A DNA stretch of 64,000 nt from Beaufortia kweichowensis (taxonomy: Eukaryota; Chordata; Actinopteri; Cypriniformes; Gastromyzontidae), in contig CM032802.1 in the NCBI GenBank assembly GCA_019155185.1, forward strand, positions 8,470,501-8,534,500, in the 5' to 3' direction. The notes under the pieces were generated by a model. It searched no databases, was not told the origin of the DNA, and saw only the letters and a program-made list of their open reading frames with translations. A program made the position numbers and the translations under genes. Positions 1 through 12,830 of the stretch are shown here, in pieces. How positions within the stretch are numbered: position 1 is the first letter of the stretch; every line of letters starts with the position of its first letter.

Positions 1-159
1 AAACTGCTGTGAAGTCTTCAAATATTTAGTATCTATTTATGTGAGGTTTGCCCTGTATGGCATTTCAAAATGACAGTCGCAAACACAGACGTTTTAATAT
101 TCTCCAAACGACAGTCTTTCTTTTTGCAGACCACACCAGAGTGAGCCTTTGTTGTTGTT

Positions 160-505
160 AGTAGTTGAAGTTGACCCCTTTTTCACTAGTGATCACTGAA
201 CCTTTACTTTCATGATCTCTCTTCCTCGCCGCCGACTTCCTGTCCTCGCTTTCCCAAACTAAAGGGAACGCCGCGGCCGTCCACCGCCTCTCCGCGTTCC
301 CTCTCTCCCACTCTTTTCTTCTCTCTCTCCTGCCAGGAAAAGCTCTCGCTGGTGTCACATTTGACTGATTGCTTGTTAAGGCTTCATGCTCTGGTGTCTC
401 TATGTAGACTATGGCCTCTGAGGATGTGCTATTCAACATCCTCTCGAAGTCTCCCTGATAGATGACATGAAATACTGGAGGAGTATTAAGAGGTTTTAGG
501 CTGGA
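160..505. promoter_or_regulatory. candidate conserved non-coding block
   Basis: This is the first balanced-composition block in an otherwise AT-rich start. It carries pyrimidine runs at about 200-335 and a small CpG-containing core (CCGCGGCC at 271-278). A minus-strand frame is open across it, but the translation has no recognisable domain. I infer a cis-regulatory element from texture only; conservation is not visible here. Confidence 0.22.
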
Positions 506-540
506 ATGCTGTCTGCCATTTCTACGCATATATTACTCGC

Positions 541-1690
541 TGTGATTATTAACACATATTTTAAGGACAGCCTTGTAATTGACCTGACGGTTTCTAAAAT
601 GTAAATCAATTTAATGCCCTGAACTTTGCTTTCCCCCCTTTTTATGAATTCGTTTTAAGTGGGAGTCTAAAGACTTTTCGTTTCTCTCGTGGCGTCCTTT
701 TTTTCTGGTAACAGGGTGAAAAAGGGATTACACAGGAAGTGGATAAAAATATTTTAATATAAGCACTTCGGATAATAATTTCACTTGACAGGTCTGATAA
801 TTACAAATAAAGGTTACAGCAGGAGACTTAATTGTAGTCTAAATGTTTATACACAAAATCTGTTTAACACCGTTTGCAAAAACATTGCAATGGTTTCCAT
901 TCAGTCACTGATGGGAATGATCAGAATATCCAACTTGGCACCTAAAATGTACCAAATCTCTGAGAGATTTCTTTTTTTTTGCACTGCTTGTGTATGCATA
1001 TTGCATTACCTCCGATGTAATGTTCAAAATGTTAAACAAATAAGAGAGGTCTTTCATCAGAGGTTAAATGGCAAATTCTATTCAAAACAAAGTTATGTTG
1101 GAAGTTGACAGATTTAGAAGAGCGCAATAAAAAGTTTCTTTTATTTTACAAAGATAGATGTGAACTTTTGACCGGTAAAATCAAACCCGAATGTGTGACC
1201 TTTGATGTCTGTTAATGACAAACTGTGGTACTGATAAACATATTGTTTAAGCGAAAGTGCAGTATGAATAATTTATTGTGTGGAAACAGATTTTTACTTT
1301 AGATCACTTCAGGCTTATAGTTTGTGATTTTGTCCATATCAGTTTGTTTCACACCTTTTAAAATGCATTCTTCAGTTAAACAAACTCTTTTAAAATTCAT
1401 AAGAAGCTGTTAAAATGCACTAACAAGAAATATTGTGGTAATGTTAATACACTGAAAAGTGCAATATATTGGTTTGTAATTTGTAAAAACAAGAATCTGC
1501 TATTTTGCAAAGTATTTTGTTACACGTTTAAAACTGTGTAAATCGAGGTAATGTAGTTAATACTTTTTATACTACTTTTATCTTGTTCTTTTATATTTCA
1601 TTCATAAATGCTGAAACATAAAACGTATTTTGAAACATACTCTTCCAAAGTTTTTTCCAGACATTTTTTAAGTTTATGAAAGTATGTTTT
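541..1690. other. AT-rich intergenic or intronic stretch
   Basis: No gene is seen. The only items of note are two nuclear-receptor-like sites close together: TGAACTTTTGACC at 1161-1173 (two half-sites spaced by 2) and TGACCTTTGATGT at 1196-1208 (spaced by 1, second half-site weak, also containing a TCF/LEF-like CTTTGAT). Confidence 0.5.
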
Positions 1691-2160
1691 AGGCAAGGTA
1701 AAGTTGTTTGGCTCTTGTCACGCACTATTCCCACACCATAAAGCCCCGAGTAGAGGTATGTCTGTGATCATTTGACTGTGACTGCTAGAAAAAAGGCCCA
1801 GTTTATCTTGGACTTAGACCCATTCCTGGTCATTGCCGGTGAGAGTTTGTCTTGGGCTTGAGGTGGGGGGTGGGAGCCATTCACATTTCTTATTTAGCCT
1901 TTTTCTGAAGTCTGAAATCCTAATGGTTAGTCTCCATTTTCTGCTCGGTGGCGGTACCCCCACCAGAGCCCTGTTCAGGATCTCCGCTGAGCCGTTTGTG
2001 TGTAAAAGGCCTTCCCTTTTCTTCGGCTCTTAACCACACAGGCTCGACTTCACAGGCCAGGCGACGGCCCGTGGACAGCACATGAAAAACTACGGCGGCA
2101 TAGCCTGTGCCTGCTAAGTCCTCGACTAATTAGCAAAAATGGTCTCTATTCTATTCTTTT
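1691..2160. promoter_or_regulatory. candidate conserved non-coding block
   Basis: Mixed-composition DNA between AT-rich flanks. It ends in a perfect homeodomain-type palindrome CTAATTAG at 2126-2133 and has a G-run region near 1860-1876. A plus-strand frame of 66 codons crosses it but resembles no known protein. Regulatory role is inferred from composition and motif only. Confidence 0.22.
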
Positions 2161-2202
2161 TCCCTCCCCCTTTTAAGCATTTAGTCTCGGGGGGTAGTGA
2201 GA

Positions 2203-2260
2203 AAAAGAGAAAGAGAGAGAGGGAGAGCGAGAGAATATAAGGGAGTGAAAGCAGACATGT

Positions 2261-2301
<41 letters not shown>
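2203..2301 (+). repeat. purine tract ending in (GA)n microsatellite
   Basis: An impure purine-rich run (2203-2235) is followed after about 30 bases by a pure (GA)n tract at 2265-2301. The minus-strand frame through it translates to alternating Leu-Ser and is not a gene. Confidence 0.9.
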
Positions 2302-2306
<5 letters not shown>

Positions 2307-2329
2307 AGAGGTATCTGAGCTCTCAGCTG

Positions 2330-4172
2330 GGCTGTTTTGAAAACACACTTTTGAAATCGTCTCCCTTAATTCATGCCTTTTGTTTTTGCTTCTTTTGTGT
2401 TTGCCAGTTTGACCATATAACATCATACATCTGGTCTATAGCTTGTTTGGGGCTTTCTCACCCAGGGACCTATTGCCACCTTCTGAGCTCAAATTCAAGT
2501 GATCGTGTAACATAAAAGCGTCTAAAGTGTGGGCTTAGAGAGACAGAACAGGGCTAGACACAGAATGTGTGCAAATCTTAAAAGCATTCCTCTACTTGTT
2601 TCTCTCTCTCTCTCTTGTCATCTGTCTGGTTTACTGCTATTTAAGTGTTAATATCACTTTGTGTGTATTAGCTTTGAGACCAGCTATATGCTGTAGTTGT
2701 ATTGCAAGACATAATTAGCAGGTGTATGTACCTGAAAAAGTATAAATAAGTATACTCCCATTTTCTGCACTAAAATGTGTAAAAATCAGTCAAATTCATT
2801 GTAGACGGTGTAAATTGTGTTACAGGAAGCTGACAATATTACCTGTATATTGTTGTAGAAAGCCTAATGAAATATTACAAAATATCTAGTAAAGACAGAA
2901 TTGGAAAGTGTATGCGAACTTCAGCGAAAATCTGTAGAGATTCTGTGTGTGTCCATCTGTGACTTCCCATAATGCAACATTCATATCATTGTAGTAGATG
3001 CCATGTGTTGACTTTGTTTGTTTCGCCTAAACCTGATAAAGTTAAATAGATCAAGCTTACAAGTTGTGCAAACATACAACTTTAAATGGAACATCAATTT
3101 GTCAGCATTATTTTCCCTGCGGGTTAAGAGGGTCATGTCCAACTAAATGAAAATGCAAAATCAGTTCTTTCTTATCAATTGCAGGAAACTTCATACGCAG
3201 CAAGAAAGCCGCTCAAGGGCTCTCAGAGGAAAAGCATTTGTTTGCCTTGTTTTGGCTGTTCACAAGTGAAAGGATACAGTATATTTTAAAGATCACAGTT
3301 GTTGTTTTTTTTACATTGAAGCACCAGTTGCAAGGAAGTGGTCCAGATATTATAATGATGAATGATTGCAGTTGTTATTGTGCTGCAAAACCTAATACCA
3401 TTGTTAACCTAAAAACATGTGTAACCTCATTTCATTGATCACGATAGTGTAGTCGAGTGTTGTTGGCGTCATGTGTGAGTGTCTCTAGGGAACTGTAGGA
3501 AACGGGGCACTCCGAAAATACAGACAGCATCATGAAGTTACACTTCCTGTCTCATTAATGTTGTATTTGGGATTAAAAATGCTTGGTACTCTTGTACTCT
3601 TGTAAATATTTTGTGTCTGTTTTTGTTTTTTGTGACCGCTTCCATTGCTACTTTTAACTTGTTAACCGTCACTGCACATAGTGAGCATACTCATGAAAAC
3701 AGCCTATCTGAATTTTTTCAGACTATTTTTAAAATTATTTTTTGTGTGTGTTTTAAAAACTACTTAATTTTATAATTTAGGTATTTTTTAAAATAATTTT
3801 TTAGCATTTTTTTATTTGTTTATTGTTATGAAAATTGTTAATTTCATATTGTTAATTGTTAATATTTATTCTTGAGACCTTTCCATCAATATATACTGTA
3901 TAGTTTGTCATGATTAGATTCAACTATGTAACTACTATAACATATTGTGAATAGTGAAATAATATAAGCGATTAATCCTTTGAAACAGTGACAGTTAACA
4001 GGTTAAAGGCTAGATTGCCAGTATATTACTAGTAGTAGTGTGTCTACTGTTTCTACACAAAATACAATTGAGAAGTTTAGGGTCACTGAATGCTTTTATG
4101 ATTATTTTTTTAAATTAATTTTCGTGTACTGTAAAGCTATATATTGATTGCTAGTATCTTTTATTAGCATAT
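2330..4172. other. AT-rich stretch without genes
   Basis: Contains a short (TC)n run at 2601-2615 and long A/T runs around 3720-3860. Near 3165-3184 there is a good-looking splice acceptor (pyrimidines then TTGCAG) with a 33-codon open frame after it, but no convincing donor follows, so I do not call an exon. Confidence 0.5.
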
Positions 4173-4268
4173 GTGCAAATATATGTGCGTCTAAGCCTTA
4201 ACATTGTAGTCCGATATAAGGAGCTAATCATACTGGGTGGGAACCAGCTCATTTCGAAAGGGATTTTA

Positions 4269-4298
4269 CCAATCGCCTATTGGCGGCTTTACTCCAAT
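4269..4298. promoter_or_regulatory. triple CCAAT-box (NF-Y-like) cluster
   Basis: CCAAT lies at 4269-4273, its reverse complement ATTGG at 4279-4283, and another CCAAT at 4294-4298. NF-Y is the established binder of CCAAT pentamers, and clustered boxes are common in active promoters and some enhancers. No TATA box or initiator is obvious, and no gene starts nearby, so this may be an enhancer or the promoter of an unannotated RNA. Confidence 0.35.
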
Positions 4299-4433
4299 GA
4301 GAAAAGAGGAAAGAAAGAAACAGAAAAGAAATGGACTAAGGAGGTTTCTCTCACAGCGAGCTGTCACCCACCGCACATAAAGGCCCTCATGATGGGCTGA
4401 GTTAAGCACCCCAATATTCACTCATTTGAAGGG

Positions 4434-4459
4434 TTTAGGCCACAATGGCAGGGCCTAAA
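4434..4459. other. short perfect inverted repeat
   Basis: TTTAGGCC and GGCCTAAA form an 8-bp perfect stem around a 10-base spacer. It could be a composite protein-binding site or chance; it is too small for a microRNA precursor. Confidence 0.4.
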
Positions 4460-5760
4460 ACACCCATCACAGGCCTTTGGGACTGAAACTTTTTTTAACA
4501 CCCTTTCTTTTTTGCGTTCATCTCCCCCAGTGCATGAATAGCTTGCCAGCAGAGTAGAACAGCCCACCTTTTCTCATTAGTCTTAGTGGAGGGAATACCC
4601 TGTCTCTTCAATAGAAGTGCTGCTGGTTAAAATATCATTAGCCTGAATCGGGATTCAAAAACGCGCTGCCCAAGCTCAATTAGTACACTGTGCAATGGAA
4701 GGTGCCACAAAGCGTCCGCGGCCCATTATATCAGAACACAACTAAATAAACCCTTATGGAGAAGTCTAAAAATGTCATCTTTGTATGCGATCTGCTTGTG
4801 ATTTGCTCCCAAGCTATACAACAGAGCGGTTTGTTCTCAGAGTAAGGTCCGTTTGATCTTATTCAGAATTATTTTTAATGATGTCAGTATTAACATGAGA
4901 TCTGTAATGAAGTCAACTGGACAGTCATGTGCAGTTTTGACTGATCTGAGAACATTTGAGAAGAGACTCGGGCCTGAGGCCTATAAACCCTGAGCCTACA
5001 CAAGCACAGAACCCCATAAATCAATAGAAGAGAACAGCAGGCCCTGCAACAAACCCCCCCTCCACGCCCAAAGTATTCACACACCCACATGTAAGCAGAT
5101 ACATACAGACACATACACGCTCAGCGGACTGATACATATATCCATGGAACGCAAACTTCACGTCTCTCCTTCGTACACAAACGTTCACATGCTCCCAACC
5201 TCAAAAGACAAGGATCCCCCAGACAAGGATAGAGGAGAGAAAAAATACTCTTTATCCCGGCAGAGGGGTTATAAATTAGGAGTTGTCAGTATTACAATGT
5301 ATATTAATAGTCACACCTCTTTTTAATGAGTTTGGCATTGAGAGCTGAGAGGAAATACAAGTCATCATGTTGCAGCTCATGCACACCCCGATGAAAGAAG
5401 CTATAATAAATCTTGTGAGAGCAGGGCTCACCATAAATATGTATCGCATAAGGCATCTGTTTTACATTCTGCATATAAATCAGCAAGAGTGCTGAATAGC
5501 AATGAATCAGACGCCCGACGCTTGATTTGATAACAAATTGACTATGAACCTGGGAGGGGAGAATTTAAAGCTCCCCCTTCCCGGCTAAAGAAGTGGTCAG
5601 GAAGAACAGGTAGGAACCCCGGAGCCCGCCTCGCGCCGCCCCCTGCCTGGGGATCAAAGGGAAGCCCTCGTGGAGGTGATGTCAGGGAAAGGGGAAATAA
5701 GAGAGCTCTGACCCAGGTTTCTTTATCATCTGTGAGCCGCTGGCTGGCACGCTTTGCTCT

Positions 5761-7949
5761 CGTTCCCTCAAGTCACATTTCAGGAGTGTGTGCTGTGGAT
5801 TGTGTGTAATGGAATGTTTGCCTGAGATATACAGAGGGGGTGTCAGGCTAAAAATGACACTGCCTTTGTTATCTCAAACAAAACAAAACATGGATCATAG
5901 CACCTCTTGTTCTACTTATCAGATTGATGTATGCACAGTTTACATTCAAAGAAGTTTTAAGGTACCATGTAGAAAACTTGTTACAGCTTGTTACATGTGT
6001 AGTGGTTGCTACGACTTTTTTTTTTTTTTTAAAGCAAAAATGTTAATGTTAATACTGACCTATAATGACTACTGTGATTTATTGCGTTATTGGGGAAACC
6101 ACAATATACCACTATTAGCAATAACTGTGATATTTATAACCATGATTATCAATATTGTGTTTATCATAAATAATCCAGAGTCGGTATCTGACACTCTTGC
6201 ACCTTTTAACATTTAGACATTTAGAGCTACAGTGGTTACAGACTCTCTCTTTACGTTGAGTGTTTATTTTATATATATTTTAATATTTTTTAGACCAATG
6301 CATCACAAAACATAATATGATGTTATTTTATTATTTTATAAAAATTATTTTATAAAAATTATTTTGCCTAAAAAAATCATAATATACAGCTAAATATACT
6401 CTATGTGTACAATAGGTGACAGAAGAACACTGATTTTCTGTCTGATTCTACAAGCCGCTGCAGACTGCATCTCATTGTCACTTGTGTATCATCTTACTGT
6501 GCATGTTTTCCTTGAAAAAATAAGCATTTTGTGGTGTTCTTCACTCCTAATAGAGGCTGAACATCTGACTTCATAGTCAAAATAGATATTGTAGTTATTC
6601 ATTGCAGTGTTATTGTTTGTTTTAAAGAGCATATGAGATTTAGTTCAATGATGTAGCAAGAATTGCTAGCCAGATTCCCTGTCTTTCATTACACAGAGTT
6701 AGACATGTTGAGACAGAGATCTCTGTTAGATGGAGGTATTAAGTCTTCTGACATGAGAACAATATGAATAAAATCAGGTTGATTAGGTGGTTTAAACACA
6801 AAGACTGAAATAATACGATTACTAGGTGTTTGTATTTATGAGTTTAAATGAAAGAGAAACTGTCTAATCTAGGACTTTACTCATTCAAAGGATAGTTGAG
6901 GGATCTGTACACTTAAATGACATTCTGGCCAAAGGCTTTCTTAGTGTGACTTACAAGAAAATGAATTTATTGTGTTAGTGATTTTGTAAGCAAGTATCTA
7001 AAGTACTAAGCCTGAAGTGGCAGTTCAGTTTCAGACAAAGTAGTGACAGTATTGTTATTGTCTTGGATAAGTTGTCATTCGTTGTACAGTACACTATACT
7101 TAAATGAATGTATACTCATTTCACAGCAAGTCATAATTCATTACTTTTGTATAAATAAATGTTAATTATTAGTGGGCTTACCGAGATGTGTGTATTCAGC
7201 TGGTCATGTAATCTCAACAAATACAGTCGACAAAAGTACCGTTCATTTCTTTATATACTTTAGATGTTTTATACTTTAGAAGTCCAGTTGCCTTTGCTTT
7301 ACAAGTCATTTAAACTTAAATATTATATAACTGAAATGTATTATTTCAACACATTTCCAGTCATTTTTACTCTAATATTTAATAGTTAAAATTGTTATTT
7401 TAATGTGTTTGAAATGACTTATAAAGCCAACTTGACTAGACTTTCAATTTTTAAGGCAGTAAAGATTTTGTGTAAGAAGTGTAGACAAAATATCAGTGTT
7501 GAAAACTGTCTTCGTACCTTACCCTTACTCGCAAGAGCAATCTTATAATAATGATTTATAAATTGAGGGTATGATTATCTATGTACAGTATACTAATTAA
7601 CTCTTGTGCAGTTTTATGTTTCAAACAGAGATGGCGATAGAGAGGCAAGCTTTAAGCTGTGTGACACATTTATTGTAAATTCATATAATGGATACTAAAT
7701 GGATTTATGATAAATCACAGCTATGACCTGACCGAGATGTGCATCACTCCAGCACCTGTAGCTTATCTTTGTTGCTTTGTTACCATTTACATGTCAGGTA
7801 TTGTTTACATCTTATCAGAAACGGAAGAATGGCAGTAAATTGTATTGACAATAACTTTTACATAAACTCTAAATTGCCTCTCTTAGGAGCATTTTTGCAT
7901 TGTGAATATCTGCAGAAATGTTTGGTAAAGCCTCAGAGATAGCAAGCAT
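5761..7949. other. AT-rich stretch without genes
   Basis: Long AT-rich run with a poly-T tract (about 6017-6030) and a local repeat of TTATTTTATAAAAA near 6330-6365. The 142-codon plus frame at 5788-6216 has no domain and runs through the poly-T, so it is not called. I see no other structure. Confidence 0.5.
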
Positions 7950-9330
7950 GTATATGAGGAAGATAATGGGAAATCTTGAGCTTATGCTGCAGGGTGGGCC
8001 TGAAGTACAGTAAAGCCATTGTTTTTTTTCACAGTATGTGTGTGCCCGTGAGAGCGTGCGCTCGTGTTGGTGTCTGCGAGCGTGTGTACGTGTGAGAAGA
8101 TGAGAAAGAGGAAAACAGGCTGCGATAGAGCTGTAGGAAGATTATTGTGAGAAGAAGGGGGAAATAATCATCAGAGGAAGCCCAAATGGGATCTATCTCC
8201 TCAAACATACAAATGATCTTGTGTTAACAGCTGGGCTCCAACATCTGTCTGCAGAGTCACATGCCCGGAGAGCAGATGCTTCTGCTGCCGGGGCTGTTTG
8301 TTATTGTGCATCGTGTTGCCCTTGGGCTGGGCAAGAGGAAGGTGGGCCCTTTCTGTTACATGTTGTATGGCTGCGGGGCTCAGACTGTACATGCGAGACA
8401 GACGCTGCAATCAAGTTCTGATCAAACACCGTTTGACTCGCAGGCTTTTGCGGTTTGTCTGTTTTGCTGTTTTAATCTGTACGGTGAGGTTGAATTATTA
8501 GTTCTTGCTCCTGTGTTATTTTTATTCAAGGCTGTGTCAGTACGTACATCTTTGTCTATTTTGCTCACCGTTAACGTGATCAGGATTTTAAATGAACTAA
8601 CAAGAGCAACAGTCGAAATGAAACCCCCCGCTTCTAATGAAAATAACGTATGTAGGTGGAAGATATCGGCTGGCGACAGCTGTAAGACAATTCGGCAAGT
8701 GTCGGGGTGTGAATTTCACAGCCCACCTTCTTGCATGTCACTGTAAAATGTAATGATATGAAGTGGGCCGCAAAAATACCTCCCCTGATAAATGGCGAGG
8801 CTAAAAGTTGTCGCGCATAAAGCCGCCTTATAATCAGATAATAAACATCTTTCTCATCAAGCCAAGCAAAACAAAATCATTAGGCAGGGGACTGCAATTT
8901 ACTTTCCCTGACCCCGTATCGATTACGCAACGGCTTCTACACAAATATCAAAGTAATTATTGATTGCTGAAGGAAAAGAGAAAACATAACAGCTGGATCC
9001 ATAATAGCTGAGTGTGGGAGAGAGCTAGAAAGTGTGGAAAGAATAACGGGGGCAGAAATATGATGCTGCTGCTGTGGTTGAGAGCATCACAATTGGAGCA
9101 GCGCTGGGATATGATTAGGTGTATTAATTACCCAAGCTGGCCCTAAAGTGTGTTTGGACACAGGGCCTTGGTGGGAAAAGATCCGGGAGGAAGTTTAGCG
9201 GCAAAAAACATCAGACACTGTCGAGTCCGTCCAGGGAATCTTCCCACAGCCCCTTCTCATTCCTCTGGTTGTTGTTTTTTTTAGATGTTCCTCATGCTGA
9301 ACTGGGCCTGAGGGTTCTTGTCTGGATGGT
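7950..9330. promoter_or_regulatory. candidate CNE cluster
   Basis: Balanced sequence starting with a degenerate GT/CG tract (8036-8096). It holds ATCGAT at 8918-8923 (ONECUT/CUT-like) and TTAATTA at 9124-9130. Three plus-strand frames overlap between 8221 and 8746, the longest 161 codons. Overlap in different frames and lack of domains argue against coding. The 8760-9230 part looks least random by eye. Confidence 0.28.
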
Positions 9331-10340
9331 GGGGTACGGGGGTTCATGTCTTTTTGTCGAACAGGATCAGCTTTTTAGTTAAAGGGTAAAATTAGAGGGC
9401 TAGATATCACAAGAGTACTAGGGAAAACAAGGGTTTTAACATCAGTCACATGTCAAAAGGATTCAAAATGTCTGTTTGGATTGGAGACGTTCATAGATTA
9501 ATAAAACAGCAGCGTTATTTTAAAAGCATATTGTGGCGCTCTTTTTCATCTTTTGGGACATTAACAAGCTATAACATTGTTCAGAGACATTAGAAAGGCT
9601 AAATAAAGGATATAGTGTTTCTCATCATTCAGCTGCATGAATGAAATTGTATAGCTAACAACTGTTGGTGGTTTAGCCTGTCCTGTGTTTGTTATTAGCA
9701 GCCCACAAGAAGGCTAAAGGTTTTAGTTTACCTGCTGTTTCATTGGTCACTTCCATTGTGTTTCTTCACTGCTAAATGCTTCAGGGCTCAGGAATGTCCA
9801 TATTAACCAACGTTAATAAAATACACTTCTCATTTTGCATGTTTTGGCACTCGCTCTGAACAAATAGATGACGTATTACAACATCAGGCCTAAGTATATG
9901 CTTAATAATCTACTTTATGTACTGTATATGGCCTGTAGCAGAGACCCACATGTGTGTTTATTTACATACATTGCCTGTAAAAACTGGAATACAAACAGCA
10001 ATCCTGGCAAACTAATAAGTTACTGGGATACTTAAATAATAAAAGTTAGGAATGTATAATAGCAAATCTACAACCATGATGTTTTTGTAATTTATGTTGA
10101 GAGTGAACATCAGTTCACTATATATTTCATCAGTATTTATATATATATATTTTTTTTTTAAATCTATATTATTTGTTCAGAATATTATTTTTTCATTGAT
10201 TTTTCATCTTATTTTTATCCATTTAAAAAAAATAGAGGCTTGGCTTTAAGATATAATATAATATATACATTAGCTTCAAATGTTGTTGCTAGCATGTAAA
10301 TACAGTTCTCTAAAGTCTATAAGTTGCATCAGAGGTAAAG
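9331..10340. other. AT-rich stretch without genes
   Basis: No coding, RNA or mobile feature recognised. A (TA)n/poly-T patch sits at about 10138-10160. Confidence 0.5.
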
Positions 10341-11120
10341 CATGGCTACATGTCAAGGTGAACACTCACAGGACATCCCCAGATGAAACTTTGTTAAAAA
10401 ACAAATAACAGGATAGACAGTGCAGCACAAATATAGGCGCTGAGAAAGGAGAGCTCTGAATCGGGGAGGAGTTTTTCAAGCAACTTGATTCACACCTGCA
10501 CTCTCTCCGTGGCAGCACGTCGGGCCGGGGTCGTCTGTTGCACGGCAGGAGGATTTGGGGATGATTAATTGCGCTGTCTGCTGAATGGAGCTCTCGAAAC
10601 AGCGGGATCCTCTGCATATGTAAATACAAGCAGTCTCAGCACAGCACCGAGGAGCAGGATTAACAAAACGACTCTGCTCCCAGATTCCGACCAATTCACC
10701 AATCTTTTCTATTAGCACTGACAACCCACAGGCGTGTGAGAAATCCCACAGCCCTTTCATCTTCCCAAATAAAAAACACATTAAATATTAGGCAGCTCTT
10801 GTCGTGCACAGTGGAGCGGCCTGAGAAATGTAAATCTGCAGCTTAGCGCCATTTCCGCACAATTGCTACCTTGTAATGAGAATATAACATCACTTAACAC
10901 AAACCAAACATAGGAGTTGTAAAACCTGCAGTATTTCGCTTCAGTGGTCATTGCTAAAACAAGCAGCTGAGAGTAGTGTTGCTGTGTTTGATGTAGCTTG
11001 TTTCCTCCGAGTGGGTTCTTTTCCTGCGGCCCTAATGTAAAATCTAAACGTTTTGCCAGCACATTTCTGTTGTATTGAGTTGTTTGAGAAGGTCCAGGTT
11101 TTATCTTGCATGCTAAATAA
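10341..11120. promoter_or_regulatory. candidate CNE with PBX-HOX-type site
   Basis: The block contains TGATTAAT at 10562-10569, a perfect match to the established PBX-HOX composite site. Several long minus-strand frames (up to 141 codons, 10781-11206) overlap one another and have no domain, so I treat them as chance openings in constrained or stop-poor DNA. Confidence 0.28.
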
Positions 11121-11560
11121 TAATAATGTAAACAAACAGAATGAGATAATGTAACAATATAAAAAAATATTTTTAAAAGCGTGAGTGGAAAATGTTCCTG
11201 CAGCATTAGATCAACCTAAACTTGATTATTTGTATTGGACCAAAATCCAAACTTACTAAAAATATAATAGAGCAAAACAAAGTCAACTGCAGATAAAATA
11301 AACAAGTAAGAGAGATCACAATATATCACAGTTTTAAATATTTATACACTAAGCATGAGAATATTATAGTAACATGAGCCAGTTATTGACATGATATCAC
11401 ATCGCTGGTCCCTAATAATTCCCACAACTACTATGAACTAGCATAAACCCTCCGTTTGCGTAAAATAAATAAGACTGCTAAAATATTTCCGCTGTTATTA
11501 ATTATTCTACACTATTCATTGAATTTAGGGCACTATGGGGAGATTTTAAATGGTTATAAA
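11121..11560. other. AT-rich stretch
   Basis: Nothing recognised beyond A/T runs. Confidence 0.5.
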
Positions 11561-12240
11561 TCCTAATTTAAAAATCATTATTGCACCTTTGTTTTCAGGT
11601 TTTAGAGAGAGAATACACGATTATGGATTGTTATTCACAACTTTAATTAGGACTGTAAATTATGAAGAGAGAATACCACGGAGTTGCAGTCAATAAATTA
11701 ATCCTAACTGCTTCTGGTCTCCTCTTAACCTGCTCTTTGTTTACAGAATATGCACCTCTTCCTTAAGTATGAATTAAGGGATTTCTATATTCCCTTAATA
11801 GCCCATTCATTTCTCCTCTATTTATCCCCAGGGTCCACATCACCCTAGGAATTATTCATTTTGGCCAAATGTCACAAAAATATAGTTAATCTATATGCAA
11901 TACATAAAGGAGATATATCCGAAGATTTCTCTTGCATTACAAAAAGTGTGTGTGTGTGTGTGTGTAAGAGAGAAAGGGAGGGTGAGAGTCTCCATAAATT
12001 ACAAGTGCACTTTTTACCTTTCATGCTATTGATTGTACATGGAGGGAATCGTTTAGATTGGAAGTTTATTCTTTCTTCTTTTTTTGGTCATTGGATCCCA
12101 GGGATGTTATAAATTCCAGGCCACTTTCATCAGAGGAATATACTTTTCCCCTTCTAGGTGACCTTTAGAAATCCCTCTGAAACGCCAGACACCCCCAGAA
12201 GTCAGAGATATCACATTATCACATTTTCGTTTTTTGGTGC
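11561..12240. promoter_or_regulatory. candidate CNE
   Basis: Balanced segment containing the 10-bp palindrome TTTGGCCAAA at 11860-11869 (NF1-like halves overlapping) and repeated TTAATTAGG/TTAAGGG words around 11640-11800. The block is split by a GT microsatellite, which suggests two elements. Confidence 0.27.
11946..11965 (+). repeat. (GT)10 microsatellite
   Basis: Twenty bases of perfect GT alternation, followed by a purine run. Confidence 0.9.
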
Positions 12241-12559
12241 GCTTTTATTCTTTTTCCCTTTTCCTTTTCTACTAGAATCTATACTTCTTCATGGCATTTG
12301 GAAAGGTCAGACATGTGTTGAACATCCAAGTTGTTAATGTTTGCAAAACTTCTTCTTTTCATTGATGGAGGGGAATATGGCTGGATGGCCTCTTTGAACA
12401 CAGTTAGTCAATTTGTCAGTATACGGTCTCCAGTGTTGTCCAATAAAAAACATTTCTGCATCCACTACATAAAAATAAAGCTTTTTTACTTTTTATAAAG
12501 CAGGCATTGTATTGGCTGTATTTTAAATCTGAAGTTATTGGTAACTCAAAAGCAGCTTG

Positions 12560-12830
12560 ATGTTGAATCTGACATATTTGAAGCTTATTTCCTCCGGAAA
12601 CCCGGCACAGTGACTCCCAGATGATCTGTCAGCCTGAATGGAGCAGCATGCAGTGGGAGGGCCATGAATTACTGTACACTGCAGATGAATTTCATTTTCT
12701 TTATGGTAACAATTAACCTCTCCCCAAATCCACCGTGTACTTTAGTACTGTACAACCCATATGTGCAAGCCTTTGTTCTGGCCCGGCTGAACTGTCCTTT
12801 ACCTCACACACAAGTCTGCTGCATAGCCTT
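12560..12830. promoter_or_regulatory. candidate CNE
   Basis: Compact balanced block between AT-rich flanks, with AACAATTAAC at about 12708-12717 (SOX-like ACAAT next to TTAAC). There is no coding potential. The call rests on composition alone. Confidence 0.25.

Larger units (their letters stand above)
4173..5760. promoter_or_regulatory. candidate CNE cluster
   Basis: About 1.6 kb of balanced, low-repeat sequence. It includes the CCAAT cluster and GGCC stem listed separately, an unusual GC-rich patch at about 5608-5650, and several TTAATAG/TTTAATGAG-type words near 5305-5330. Coding frames on both strands are short and featureless. Probably more than one element. Confidence 0.25.

Noticed and set aside
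3160..3290. Good splice acceptor followed by a 33-codon open frame
   Set aside because: Only a poor donor is present and the frame ends soon after.
4434..4459. MicroRNA-like hairpin
   Set aside because: The stem is only 8 bp; a precursor needs about 22 bp or more.
8261..8746. 161-codon plus-strand frame, the longest in the window
   Set aside because: It overlaps two other frames, has no domain, no promoter or splice context, and mixed residue use.
10781..11206. 141-codon minus-strand frame
   Set aside because: No domain, and another frame overlaps it; openness fits chance or a CNE.
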